Shown here: one piece after another, positions 1-8,037 of the stretch
Numbering within the stretch: the stretch's first letter is position 1
Layout of the letters: each line of letters starts with the position of its first letter
Source of the DNA: SVQP01 sp045658965
GTDB taxonomy: Bacteria > Bacillota > Clostridia > Oscillospirales > CAG-272
DNA length: 64,000 bases
Reading direction: 5' to 3'
Assembly (NCBI GenBank): GCA_045658965.1
Contig: JAZOVZ010000041.1
Coordinates: 1 to 64,000 of the forward strand
Made by a program: the position numbers and the translations under genes
Notes under the pieces: model-generated
What the model was told of the DNA's origin: nothing
What the model saw: only the letters and a program-made list of their open reading frames with translations
Databases searched by the model: none

Positions 1-2
1 AC

Positions 3-59
3 ATTCTGCCGGGTTTGTCACAGGCGATGGCGGTTGTTGCCTTTCTGAATTTTTTGTGA
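3..59 (+). CDS. possible C-terminal end of an upstream gene (partial)
   Basis: One forward frame is open from the left edge to a TGA and encodes a hydrophobic tail of 18 residues (ending AVVAFLNFL). This could be the last part of a membrane protein whose body lies outside the window. There is no start and too little sequence to name a family. It could equally be chance, because the next 40 bases are AT-rich and non-coding. Confidence 0.22.
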   Translation: MLPGLSQAMAVVAFLNFL

Positions 60-98
60 CGGCTCAAAATTTTTTCTTGATATTTTTTCAAAAAACTA

Positions 99-127
99 TT
101 GACTTTTGCCCGATACTTGTGTATAAT
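99..127 (+). promoter_or_regulatory. sigma-A promoter of the tRNA-Leu pair
   Basis: TTGACT (99-104) and TATAAT (122-127) are separated by exactly 17 bases. The first tRNA begins about 25 bases downstream, so the primary transcript has a short 5' leader. Confidence 0.85.
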
Positions 128-152
128 ATCCGTGTTGTCAAGAAAGCAACAT

Positions 153-237
153 GCGAGAGTGGCGGAACTGGCAGACGCGCACGTTTGAGGGGCGTGTGGT
201 TTACACCGTACGGGTTCAAGTCCCGTTTCTCGCACCA
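153..237 (+). tRNA. tRNA-Leu (anticodon GAG)
   Basis: This is a class II tRNA with a long variable arm. The 7-bp acceptor stem is GCGAGAG paired with TTCTCGC. The anticodon stem CACGT/GCGTG encloses the loop TTGAGGG, which gives anticodon GAG (reads CUC/CUU). The T loop is TTCAAGT and the CCA end is encoded. It is transcribed with the next tRNA-Leu, three bases away. Confidence 0.93.
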
Positions 238-240
238 TAT

Positions 241-327
241 GCGGGTATGGCGGAATTGGCAGACGCGCTAGATTCAGGTTCTAGTGGGGGCAACTTCGTG
301 GAGGTTCAAGTCCTCTTACCCGCACCA
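241..327 (+). tRNA. tRNA-Leu (anticodon CAG)
   Basis: Class II tRNA. The acceptor stem is GCGGGTA with TACCCGC, the anticodon stem CTAGA/TCTAG encloses TTCAGGT (anticodon CAG, reads CUG), the variable arm is long, the T loop is TTCAAGT, and CCA is encoded. CTG is abundant in the highly expressed genes of this window, consistent with a dedicated tRNA. The last A of CCA is also the first base of the terminator stem. The last 19 bases before the CA of CCA recur in the repeats just downstream. Confidence 0.95.
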
Positions 328-366
328 AAACAAAAGGGATGATCGAAAGATCATCCCTTTTGTTTT
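327..366 (+). terminator. Rho-independent terminator of the tRNA-Leu operon
   Basis: A perfect 18-bp stem (327-344 with 349-366) closes on a GAAA tetraloop. Its 3' arm ends in TTTTGTTTT. It starts at the last base of the tRNA. Confidence 0.9.
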
Positions 367-370
367 GGTC

Positions 371-522
371 CGGGTATATAGCGGAGGACTTGAAGAGGCG
401 GCGCAATGAATGACATGCCGGTGGCATGTCAGAACGCCGCCTGACCGAGGCGCGTAGCAAAAGACCGCATCAAAACGCGGCTTTTGCGTCGTCGCGCCGA
501 GACTCAAGTCCTCTTACCCGCA
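371..522. repeat. tRNA-Leu-end-derived inverted-repeat element, copy A
   Basis: The left end (CGGGTA ... AGGACTTGA) is the reverse complement of the right end (TCAAGTCCT ... TACCCG). The right end contains 19 bases identical to the T-loop/acceptor 3' strand of the tRNA-Leu(CAG) at 309-327. Inside lie two further strong hairpins: GGCGGCG (397-403) with CGCCGCC (435-441), enclosing a 9-bp perfect stem around GGT at 411-431; and GGCGCG (449-454) with CGCGCC (493-498), enclosing GCAAAAG (457-463)/CTTTTGC (481-487). The whole unit can fold as a three-way junction. It has no coding capacity. A non-autonomous mobile repeat or a structured RNA element are the main options. Confidence 0.75.
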
Positions 523-526
523 TGAG

Positions 527-726
527 CAGGTATATAGCCAAGGACTTGAAGGGGCGGCTCAATGAATGACATGCCGGTGGCATAGGTTAGGGGCTCCCCG
601 AAGCGAGCGAAGCCGAGCTTTGGGGGTTCCCGTAAGAACGCCGCCTGACCGAGGCGCGTAGCAAAAGACCGCATCAAAACGCGGCTTTTGCGTCGTCGCG
701 CCGAGACTCAAGTCCTCTTACCCGCA
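527..726. repeat. tRNA-Leu-end-derived inverted-repeat element, copy B
   Basis: This is a second tandem copy. Its last 92 bases (635-726) are identical to 431-522 of copy A, and its first ~57 bases differ by a few substitutions. It ends with the same tRNA-Leu 3'-end sequence, here followed by CCT rather than CCA. It differs from copy A by a 51-base segment (584-634) in place of three bases. That segment is itself partly self-complementary (CCCCGAAGC with GCTTTGGGG). Confidence 0.75.
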
Positions 727-730
727 CCTA

Positions 731-776
731 AAAAACCTCGAAGCCAATGCAGTCGGGCATTGATTTCGAGGTTTTT
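731..776. terminator. bidirectional terminator between the repeat elements and the SulP gene
   Basis: A 12-bp arm (731-742) pairs with 765-776, with an inner AATGC/GCATT stem. There are A tracts on the left and T tracts on the right, so it can terminate both rightward transcription and the minus-strand transporter gene, whose stop is 11 bases away. Confidence 0.8.
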
Positions 777-786
777 CTATAACAAT

Positions 787-2073
787 TTAAGCGGTTCTTT
801 TCTTTTTGATGATTTTTTTGATCAAAACGATCGCGTAATGCACGGCAAGTCCGACCGAGATAGCAACGACGAGATCGAATACGACCGTAAGTACAAGTGT
901 AAGTACCAATACAAGAATTTCGTAAAAGGGAGCTTTTTTGCAGATGGCAACGAAATGACGCCATTCACTCATATTGTATGCGACCATGAAGAGCACCGCA
1001 GCGATGACGGGCATCGGGATAAAGGATGCATATGGCATAAATACAACCAATACAAGCAGCAGCACAATGCCGTGAACAATGCCGGAGATCGGTGAGCGTC
1101 CACCGTTTTTGACGTTTGCGGCGGTTCTTGCAATAGCACCCGTTGCGGGAATGCCGCCAAACAAAGCGGAGCAAATATTGCCTGCACCCTGCGCGATAAG
1201 CTCTGTGTTGGAATTATGGGTATCGGAGATCATCTTGTCGGATACTACGCAGGAGAGCAGCGATTCGATTGCAGCAAGAATTGCAATGGTAAACGCGCTC
1301 GGTATTAAAGAAACGATTTTATCAATGCTGATATGAGGGAGAGAGAAGCGCGGGAGAGAGGAACCGATCTGATACAAGTCGCCAATGGTGTTGACGTTGA
1401 GCTTTGTCAGAGCTACAACGACGGTAATGATCAGGACGGCAATCAATGAGCCGGGGATCTTCTTGCTGATTTTGGGCCATACGATCAAAATCGCAAGGGC
1501 AACAAGACCCGTAATCGGCGCCAAAGGATTGAGCGTAGAGATCGATTCAACGATAGCAATGATCTTTTCGGGAGCTTCAATGGCATTTGTCCCGGGAGCA
1601 AACGTAACTCCGAGAAAATCCTTGATCTGACCGATGACGATGGTGATGGCGATACCCGAGGTAAAACCGACGGTAATGGTTTCGGGGATGTACTTGATCA
1701 GCGTGCCGAGACGTAAAAGTCCCATGATAACAAGGATCAAGCCTGCCATGAGTGTAGCTATGGCAAGACCTTCAATACCGTGCTGTGCAACGATTCCGGC
1801 AACAATTGTCGCAAAAGCTGCAGTAGGGCCGGAAATATTCACGCGGCTACCTCCAAGCAGAGCGATCACAATGCCTGCAATAATAGCAGTGTAAAGTCCT
1901 TTTTCGGGTGATACGCCGGAAGCTATTGCAAGAGCGATAGAAAGGGGAAGCGCTATGATCGCAACGATGACTCCCGCCGTTACGTCGGATAAGAATTGCT
2001 TTTTTGAATACTCATGAAACGTGTCAAAAAGTTTGGGTCTGAAAATTTTCACAATTGTATTTATTCTCCTCAT
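787..2073 (-). CDS. SulP-family anion transporter lacking a STAS domain
   Basis: Inner-membrane SLC26/SulP-type transporter, predicted to move an inorganic anion (sulfate or bicarbonate type). The N-terminal signature around FLSDVTAGVIVAIIALPLSIA, the GLYTAIIAG stretch and the GPTAAF motif in the second repeat half are clear, with about 11-12 hydrophobic segments over 428 residues. Family members usually run to 500-600 residues with a cytoplasmic C-terminal STAS domain. This one stops right after the last membrane helix in a basic tail (IIKKKRTA), so STAS is absent. The ATG at 2073 has no ribosome-binding site in front of it. An AGGAGA inside codons 2-3 could serve a GTG at 2052, giving a start MKIFRPKLF that looks more typical. 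It appears to be a single gene, with a terminator at its 3' side. Confidence 0.85.
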   Translation of the reverse strand: MRRINTIVKIFRPKLFDTFHEYSKKQFLSDVTAGVIVAIIALPLSIALAIASGVSPEKGLYTAIIAGIVIALLGGSRVNISGPTAAFATIVAGIVAQHGIEGLAIATLMAGLILVIMGLLRLGTLIKYIPETITVGFTSGIAITIVIGQIKDFLGVTFAPGTNAIEAPEKIIAIVESISTLNPLAPITGLVALAILIVWPKISKKIPGSLIAVLIITVVVALTKLNVNTIGDLYQIGSSLPRFSLPHISIDKIVSLIPSAFTIAILAAIESLLSCVVSDKMISDTHNSNTELIAQGAGNICSALFGGIPATGAIARTAANVKNGGRSPISGIVHGIVLLLVLVVFMPYASFIPMPVIAAVLFMVAYNMSEWRHFVAICKKAPFYEILVLVLTLVLTVVFDLVVAISVGLAVHYAIVLIKKIIKKKRTA

Positions 2074-2306
2074 TAAAATCCGGCGTTAATTTTACTACAT
2101 GTTTGCGCTAAAAGTCAATAGATTTACTAAAAAATTTTGAAATTTTTGTACCGGTATTTTACTTGCGCGGGGATACCCACCCAAATTGCGCGTGAAGTAC
2201 TTGCCATAGATACAAATAAACTTAATATCTTAATTTTACCGCTAAAATCAACAATATTTTTATATTTCTGTTATAATGATTTCAGTATGTTATTTTGAGG
2301 TAATTT

Positions 2307-3104
2307 ATGTATTCAATCATTAAAGAATTCTGCGGCTTTGGCGGTTATACGCGAGTAGCTGCAGGCGCTTACTCATGGCAACATCTGAGCTTCGTGTCTT
2401 CTTGTGTCGCGATTATGTTTGCGCTCGGCATTTTGATCGGGTTGCATTATCGCAAAAATCCGAATAAGAACAAAAACGTTCCGTTGATCTGGGCAGCCAT
2501 TCTGATCGATTCTTTTGAAATTATCAAGATCGTGATTTGTTGTATCCGTGCAGAGCTTGGCGACGAGCATTGGTACGATTCATTGCTGCTCGATCTGCCG
2601 CTGTTCCTGTGCAGCATTCAGCTGATCACTTTGCCTCTTGCAGCCTTTACAAAGGGCAGGCTCAAGGAGGCGGCGCTGGATTTCGTCCTTATATTCGGTT
2701 TGCTCGGCGCACTTGCCGGTACTTTCGGAGCAGCACAGAACTTCGGCTCGTATCCTTTGATCTGCATTGATAACGTTGCGTCCGTTATTACCCACTGCAT
2801 TTCGGGATTCGGCTCTCTTTACATAGGATTTTCCGGTTTGGGAAGCCTGCGCAATCGCAACATCGGCATCACGTTTGGCATCTTGTCTTTCTTCTGCGTC
2901 GCTGCTTATATCGTGAATCACATCATCGACTATAACTACATGTTTTTAATGGCAGGCGACGGCACTCCTTACGATATTCTTTTTAATTTGTTAGGCGGCA
3001 GCCCCATATTCTATCCTATCGGGGTCGTTGTATTATTCTTTGTATATATCACTGCTTTTTATGGTGTTTACCACCTGATTTGCAAACTGAGATCAAAAAA
3101 ATAA
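2307..3104 (+). CDS. YwaF/TMEM164-like integral membrane protein
   Basis: A 265-residue protein with about seven hydrophobic segments. The segment around DLPLFLCSIQLI (residues ~95-107) matches the conserved PLHLC-type motif of the YwaF/TIGR02206 family, and the spacing of helices agrees with that family. Its biochemical role is not established in bacteria. A TATAAT at 2272-2277 lies 30 bases upstream without a convincing -35. GAGGTAA precedes the ATG. It is monocistronic, closed by a hairpin terminator. Confidence 0.7.
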   Translation: MYSIIKEFCGFGGYTRVAAGAYSWQHLSFVSSCVAIMFALGILIGLHYRKNPNKNKNVPLIWAAILIDSFEIIKIVICCIRAELGDEHWYDSLLLDLPLFLCSIQLITLPLAAFTKGRLKEAALDFVLIFGLLGALAGTFGAAQNFGSYPLICIDNVASVITHCISGFGSLYIGFSGLGSLRNRNIGITFGILSFFCVAAYIVNHIIDYNYMFLMAGDGTPYDILFNLLGGSPIFYPIGVVVLFFVYITAFYGVYHLICKLRSKK

Positions 3105-3117
3105 TTGCACGCATATT

Positions 3118-3148
3118 AAAAACGTCACCGCATCGCGGTGACGTTTTT
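3118..3148 (+). terminator. Rho-independent terminator
   Basis: A 13-bp stem AAAAACGTCACCG (3118-3130) pairs with CGGTGACGTTTTT (3136-3148). It ends the YwaF-like gene and may also face the convergent transporter gene. Confidence 0.85.
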
Positions 3149-3198
3149 GCGTCTGAAATTGCGTAATGTATTGTACACGGATCCGGAGAGCATCGTTT

Positions 3199-4176
3199 TT
3201 ACCACACTTGCAATATTTTATCCGCCAAAGTCAACATGAAAGGCAGTGTCGCAAGGCAGAGCATGCTGGATACGCCTACCGTTTGAGACGCATATCCGGG
3301 AGAGATATCATATGTTTCCGAGAACATCGAGATAATGGATGCGGTCGGCAGAGCCGTAACCGCGGTGGAGAACATGACGATATCATCCGAAAAGCCAAGC
3401 AGCTTGCAAATGATAAATACGATTGCGGGGATCAATACAAGCTTGCATAAGGAGAACAGATATATTTTTCCGGAACACAGAAGCTGCTTAGGGGTTCTTG
3501 TTGCAAGAAGCGCACCTGTGATCAGCACAGAAATCGGCAAGCAAAGTGCAGCCAGCTTTGCAAACAGCATTAAAAAAGCATTATCAACGACAGTTCCGAT
3601 CATCGGATTGTTGATCGCAGGATTGCGCAACAGGTACAGGACCACGCCAATCGCGCAGGGAATCGACCCGAAATTGATCAGTGCCTTCTTGGGCGTCATG
3701 CGGATGTCATCGCGTTTGCGACCTAAGATCATCAATCCCCAGACGTACATAAAGATATTGAAGCTGATTAAGTAAAACGCACCGTAGAATTTGCCGATAT
3801 TCCCGAAGATCGCACCGAGGATCGGCAGACCGATAAATCCGCAGTTTGTAAATATCAACGAAAATTCGGTGATCTTACGTTCATTTAAATCCTTGTAGGG
3901 CAGGCAGAGCGGAAATGCGATCAAAGCCATCAGAAAATGAAGAAAAAATCCAATACCAAGGATCAAAAGCCCTTTTTTGAGGTTTTCATTGGTGTATTCC
4001 ACGTTGACAAGTGCATCAATGATCATCATGGGCTGGCCCACCTTGATAATCAACGTGGAGAGCCTTTTTGAAGCGACTTCATCGATCCAACCGATCTTAC
4101 GGCAGAAAAAGCCTGCCGCAAGCATCAGAAACATGACGATGATGACAACAAGCAGGGAAGTAAAATCGTACGTCAT
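3199..4176 (-). CDS. AEC-family (auxin efflux carrier-type) transporter
   Basis: A 325-residue membrane protein with about ten hydrophobic segments and the family's NCGFIGLP motif (residues ~112-119) in helix 4. Bacterial AEC proteins move small organic acids such as malate or malonate. The substrate cannot be told from sequence. It lies 3 bases downstream of the uracil-DNA glycosylase stop on the same strand, so the two genes form one transcription unit, although no functional link is evident. Confidence 0.85.
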   Translation of the reverse strand: MTYDFTSLLVVIIVMFLMLAAGFFCRKIGWIDEVASKRLSTLIIKVGQPMMIIDALVNVEYTNENLKKGLLILGIGFFLHFLMALIAFPLCLPYKDLNERKITEFSLIFTNCGFIGLPILGAIFGNIGKFYGAFYLISFNIFMYVWGLMILGRKRDDIRMTPKKALINFGSIPCAIGVVLYLLRNPAINNPMIGTVVDNAFLMLFAKLAALCLPISVLITGALLATRTPKQLLCSGKIYLFSLCKLVLIPAIVFIICKLLGFSDDIVMFSTAVTALPTASIISMFSETYDISPGYASQTVGVSSMLCLATLPFMLTLADKILQVW

Positions 4177-4179
4177 GGC

Positions 4180-4743
4180 TTAGTCCTTCAAGCTGTCAAG
4201 CTTTTTCTTGATCTCTTGCATATCGGCAAGCATCTCTTCCTTGCGACGAGGATCACGCAAAAGCGCTGCGGGATGATACACAGCCGTCATAGCAAAATTG
4301 CCTTTTTCAAACCATGTTCCGTGCTCCTTGGAGATCTTGAAATCAGGCTTGATGAGGCGCATTGCAGCAATTCTGCCAAGGCAAACGATGATCTTGGGTT
4401 GGATGAGTCTGACCTGTTCACGAAGATAATCTATGCAGGCGTCTTCTTCTGCTGGTAAAGGGTCTCTGTTTTTGGGCGGACGGCACTTGAGAATGTTGGC
4501 AATATACACATCCTCGCGGTTAATGTCAACAGCATACAGATATTTATCGAGAAGTTGTCCTGCTCTACCCACAAACGGTGTGCCGGAAAGATCCTCCTGC
4601 TCACCGGGCGCTTCGCCGACAAACAAAATGTCAGCCTCGCGGTTACCGGTACCGAATACACAGTTCGTGCGTGTTTTGGCAAGCTCACAGCCCTGACAAT
4701 TGCTGCATGCTTGATATAGTTGATCCCAAGTCAATGGTAGCAC
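4180..4743 (-). CDS. family 4 uracil-DNA glycosylase
   Basis: Iron-sulfur uracil-DNA glycosylase that removes uracil from DNA in base excision repair. At 187 residues it has the normal family length. Visible marks are N-terminal CQGCELAKTRT (two of the four cluster cysteines) followed by FGTG, the catalytic-pocket motif GEAPGEQED, the downstream KCRPPKNRDP cysteine region, and HPAALLRDP near the C terminus. The start is a GTG with the purine-rich GAAAGCGAG directly before it. The spacing is short, so the exact start is uncertain. A consensus-spaced promoter lies immediately upstream, giving a very short leader. Confidence 0.88.
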   Translation of the reverse strand: MLPLTWDQLYQACSNCQGCELAKTRTNCVFGTGNREADILFVGEAPGEQEDLSGTPFVGRAGQLLDKYLYAVDINREDVYIANILKCRPPKNRDPLPAEEDACIDYLREQVRLIQPKIIVCLGRIAAMRLIKPDFKISKEHGTWFEKGNFAMTAVYHPAALLRDPRRKEEMLADMQEIKKKLDSLKD

Positions 4744-4760
4744 CTCGCTTTCATGCCATC

Positions 4761-4789
4761 ATTATAACAAAAAGATCGACAAAATGCAA
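4761..4789 (-). promoter_or_regulatory. sigma-A promoter of the uracil-DNA glycosylase / AEC transporter unit
   Basis: On the minus strand, TTGCAT (4789-4784) and TATAAT (4766-4761) are 17 bases apart. Transcription would begin only about 10 bases before the GTG start codon. Confidence 0.7.
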
Positions 4790-4803
4790 GAGGTTGCGCA
4801 AAT

Positions 4804-5430
4804 TTATAATTCCGAGAAGGTCTGAACAGCTTTTTCTTTGCAGAGCATCGTACAGTATTCGTTGAGGTATCCCTGCAAAGAACGTGCATTTTCTCTGCAT
4901 CCGTATTCACTCAAAAAGCAATACTTATCGGGTGCATACAGAGAAGGTGGCGGAAAATCGTACAGCACGAGAAAATAGGTGAGTTTGTGATCAACGTATA
5001 CGTTGCCCAATCCGGAAAAGCCAACTGATAAAAGGCGTTTACAAACCAAAACCAAATGTTCGAGCTTCAAAAAAGAATAAATACACATATCTTGGGAAAG
5101 CCTTTCGCGGCTTTGAAAAACGAGTCCTTGCTTGGCTACGGGAGAAAGGACGGGAAGTTCGCAATAGTGTTCAGGGCTATTTTCATTTTCCGGCTTTGAA
5201 ATATACAGCTCGCATCCTCCGTCCGCTCCCGGATACATCTGTACGTACAGCCTGCTCATATCAACGTCAAAACCGGTACGGTCTTTAGTATCAGATAACA
5301 GTTGGCGCAGGACGTTTCTTACGTGTCGATCAGCAATGCTGATCGAATCGTTATGTAGGCCATAGTGTGCCATATCTGATGAGGTCAGCATAATTTTCAG
5401 CTTTGTATCGCTGATCTTGATCAAATCCAT
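4804..5430 (-). CDS. MecA-family adaptor protein
   Basis: MecA proteins deliver substrates to ClpC-type AAA+ unfoldases for degradation by ClpP. The N-terminal 25 residues (KISDTKLKIMLTSSDMAHYGL) match the MecA substrate-binding domain start, and the C-terminal half has the mixed alpha/beta pattern of the Clp-binding domain. Length 208 is close to the usual 210-230. A Clp ATPase gene (ClpE type) sits 25 kb away in this window, and the true partner could be elsewhere. GAAAGGAT precedes the ATG. Confidence 0.75.
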   Translation of the reverse strand: MDLIKISDTKLKIMLTSSDMAHYGLHNDSISIADRHVRNVLRQLLSDTKDRTGFDVDMSRLYVQMYPGADGGCELYISKPENENSPEHYCELPVLSPVAKQGLVFQSRERLSQDMCIYSFLKLEHLVLVCKRLLSVGFSGLGNVYVDHKLTYFLVLYDFPPPSLYAPDKYCFLSEYGCRENARSLQGYLNEYCTMLCKEKAVQTFSEL

Positions 5431-5462
5431 ATATATAATCCTTTCATTTTTTCACTATTATC

Positions 5463-5491
5463 ATTATAAGCCGAAATTCATAATTTGTGTA
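5463..5491 (-). promoter_or_regulatory. putative promoter of the MecA-like gene
   Basis: On the minus strand, TACACA (5491-5486) and a perfect TATAAT (5468-5463) are separated by 17 bases, about 33 bases before the start codon. It is arranged back to back with the helicase promoter. Confidence 0.55.
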
Positions 5492-5514
5492 CCCCTAAAA
5501 ATATGGTAATTCAA

Positions 5515-5543
5515 TTGACGGGCGGGCGCGGATGTGCTATAAT
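5515..5543 (+). promoter_or_regulatory. sigma-A promoter of the helicase gene
   Basis: TTGACG (5515-5520) and TATAAT (5538-5543) have a 17-base spacer and an extended TGC before the -10. It is divergent from the MecA-like gene. Confidence 0.8.
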
Positions 5544-5572
5544 TAATAAAAACCATGCAAGGAGGTGACGGG

Positions 5573-7927
5573 ATGCGTTATAACGAACAAACCGGCGGCG
5601 TTGAAATATGGCTGACCGAGTTGTGCGCACTCGCTTTCGGACGCGGTAACTACCGTGACGAAGCAGAAAGCGAATGTGATGAGAGCGTGTGGGGAGAAAG
5701 CACGCAGGAATACTTTAAGGACGTCCAACTGCAGCATACCTGTCGCTATGCAGGAGTTTTGATCAAAGTCATGGGAATAGCGCAGGGAATTACAAAAGCA
5801 AACGGCAGCGTGATATTGGATTACACCGTTCGCAGCGCAAAATTACCTGAGGATAATGAAATATTTACCGTGCCTGTGCGCCAACGATGCCTTGCGTATA
5901 TGCTGGCGTCGGCAAAGGAATTACAGTCAGTCTATATAAGAAGATTGACCGTCACCGCAAAAGGAGAATGCACGGACGCAACGGCACACTTTACTACAAC
6001 GACTCTTTCCGACGAATATGCAAGCATACTGTCCCGTGCACTGCCGTATATTGAAAACTGCGTTGAGCAAAACAGAGAAGTCAAGCCTCGGGCAGCATCT
6101 CTTGCGTTTCCATATCCTGAGATTCGCCAGGGGCAGGAGGAGTTCATGCGCGAGTGCTTCCGTGACGTTATGCACAGCAAACGGTTATTCATTCAAGCAC
6201 CTACCGGCATTGGTAAAACGATCTCTACCATGTATCCCGCAGTGCGCGCCATGGGCAGAGGAACGTGCGATAAGATATTTTATTTGACTGCCAAAGCAAG
6301 CACGCGTCGCGAGGCATTTGCAGCAGCGAAACGACTTTTTGAGGCAGGCGCACCTTTGCGCACCATCATTTTGTCTGCTAAAGAGCAGATGTGTCCCGCC
6401 CCGGAATGCAATTACAGAACGTGTAAGCATAATTGCCCGAGAAGCACGTCACATACCCAAATCATGCAAGCCATATCCGAGCTGCTGACGCATCAGAACG
6501 GATACACCTCCTCTTTGATCAAACGCGTGGCTGAAAAGTACGGTGTATGTCCCTACGAGCTTTCATTGGATCTGTCCGAGTTTTGCAGTATTGTGATCTG
6601 CGACTATAATTACGTCTATAATCCCGCTGTAAAGCTGCGTCGATATTTCGTGGAAAACAACGGGAAATACGTACTTCTTGTCGATGAGGCGCATAACCTG
6701 ACTGATAGAGCGAGAGATATGTTTTCCTGCGAGATCAGCAGCAGTGCTTTTGTTGCGTTGATGCAGATGCTGCCTGAAAGCGAGCCCTTGTACGCAAAGC
6801 TGAAGCAGGCTGCTTCGGTCTTCAAGATCGCAAAACGTTATTGCAAAGACAGCTTACAAAAAGACGCAAGCGGCGTTGAATGCGGTTACTATTACTCCAA
6901 AGAGCCGCTGGACGATATCAACTCGACTCTTGCTGCTTTGTCAACGGATATTGAAAAATGGCTGAAAATACATACGTATGACGCAACTTACGATAGTATC
7001 GAAGTATTCTACGGTGAATTGCGAGCATACGTCGCAACAGCTGACCTGTACGATAAGGGGTTTGTCACATATTTGACTCTGCAGGGAAATGAAATCACGC
7101 TCAAGCAGCTGTGTCTTGACCCAAGTCGTCAGCTGGAAGAATGCAATGCAGGCGCAGAAGCGGTGATCATGTTTTCTGCCACCCTGACGCCACCGGAATA
7201 TTTTGCGCAGACTCTTGGAGGTGGTAAGGATGCCGTTACCGTGAACTTTCCATCACCGTTCCCGCGCGAAAATCTTTGCATCACCGTAGCCGAAGGAATC
7301 AGCACAAGATATGAGGACAGGGAAAAGTCGGTAAAGAAAACGGCAGCTTGCATTGCAGCCTCCGTATGCGGCAAAGTGGGGAATTACATGGTGTATTTTC
7401 CTTCCTATTCCTATATGGAAAACGTTGCACGGGCTTTTTGCGAAAAATATCCGGACGTTCCGGTGCTGATACAAAAACGCGGAATGACTGCGGAACAAAA
7501 GGAACAGTTTTTAGATGCATTCGTAGCGGATAATCCAAGAATGCTGATTGGCTTTTGTGTGCTTGGCGGCTCGTTTTCCGAAGGCGTTGATCTCCCGGGC
7601 GGCAGGCTGATCGGCAGCATTATCGTTGGCGTTGGAATCCCCGGACTTTCAGACGAAAGAAATATCATTCGTGACTATTATGCAGATCAGAATGGGATGG
7701 GGTATGAATATGCATACGTATATCCCGGCATGAACCATGTGCTGCAGGCAGCAGGACGCGTCATTCGTACCGATACGGATCTCGGAATCGTTGTATTGAT
7801 CGACCAAAGATACGCTGAGCCGCGTTATACAGAGCTGTTTCCACCACATTGGGAAGACGTCAAATTTGCAAGCGACGCGCAATCACTTGCAATAATCATC
7901 AAAGAATTTTGGAAAAACAAGTCATAA
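5573..7927 (+). CDS. XPD/DinG-like superfamily 2 DNA helicase
   Basis: ATP-dependent 5'-3' DNA helicase of the DEAD_2 / helicase_C_2 type, probably in DNA repair. The Walker A motif APTGIGKT is at residues 209-216, the DEAH box at 371-374, and motif VI QAAGRVIR near 725-732. Between motifs I and II four cysteines (274, 279, 284, 288) form the expected iron-sulfur cluster site. An N-terminal ~200-residue extension is typical of the clostridial version. The start is the ATG after AAGGAGGTGAC. An in-frame ATG 18 bases earlier overlaps that ribosome-binding site and is not used. It seems to be a single gene. Confidence 0.9.
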   Translation: MRYNEQTGGVEIWLTELCALAFGRGNYRDEAESECDESVWGESTQEYFKDVQLQHTCRYAGVLIKVMGIAQGITKANGSVILDYTVRSAKLPEDNEIFTVPVRQRCLAYMLASAKELQSVYIRRLTVTAKGECTDATAHFTTTTLSDEYASILSRALPYIENCVEQNREVKPRAASLAFPYPEIRQGQEEFMRECFRDVMHSKRLFIQAPTGIGKTISTMYPAVRAMGRGTCDKIFYLTAKASTRREAFAAAKRLFEAGAPLRTIILSAKEQMCPAPECNYRTCKHNCPRSTSHTQIMQAISELLTHQNGYTSSLIKRVAEKYGVCPYELSLDLSEFCSIVICDYNYVYNPAVKLRRYFVENNGKYVLLVDEAHNLTDRARDMFSCEISSSAFVALMQMLPESEPLYAKLKQAASVFKIAKRYCKDSLQKDASGVECGYYYSKEPLDDINSTLAALSTDIEKWLKIHTYDATYDSIEVFYGELRAYVATADLYDKGFVTYLTLQGNEITLKQLCLDPSRQLEECNAGAEAVIMFSATLTPPEYFAQTLGGGKDAVTVNFPSPFPRENLCITVAEGISTRYEDREKSVKKTAACIAASVCGKVGNYMVYFPSYSYMENVARAFCEKYPDVPVLIQKRGMTAEQKEQFLDAFVADNPRMLIGFCVLGGSFSEGVDLPGGRLIGSIIVGVGIPGLSDERNIIRDYYADQNGMGYEYAYVYPGMNHVLQAAGRVIRTDTDLGIVVLIDQRYAEPRYTELFPPHWEDVKFASDAQSLAIIIKEFWKNKS

Positions 7928-7973
7928 TCAAGTAAATAGTGCAATTATTTTTGAAAATTATTCAAAATAGGTA

Positions 7974-8002
7974 TTGCAAAATTCAAAACTGCATGGTATA
8001 AT
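7974..8002 (+). promoter_or_regulatory. sigma-A promoter of the aminotransferase gene
   Basis: TTGCAA (7974-7979) and TATAAT (7997-8002) are separated by 17 bases. CAGGAGTT lies before the start codon. Confidence 0.7.
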
Positions 8003-8037
8003 AGGAAAGTCGATTTGTCAAACAGGAGTTAATTACT

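Noticed and set aside
56..342. Two open frames of 63-71 codons running through the tRNA-Leu genes
   Set aside because: They lie on top of perfectly folded tRNA genes and their promoter/terminator; no ribosome-binding site and no protein-like composition.
371..726. CRISPR array interpretation of the tandem repeats after tRNA-Leu
   Set aside because: Units are ~150-200 bases with internal symmetry, only two copies, no spacers and no cas genes.
371..726. Additional complete tRNA-Leu genes in the repeats
   Set aside because: Only the acceptor ends and a mutated T arm are present; no anticodon arm or D arm can be folded.
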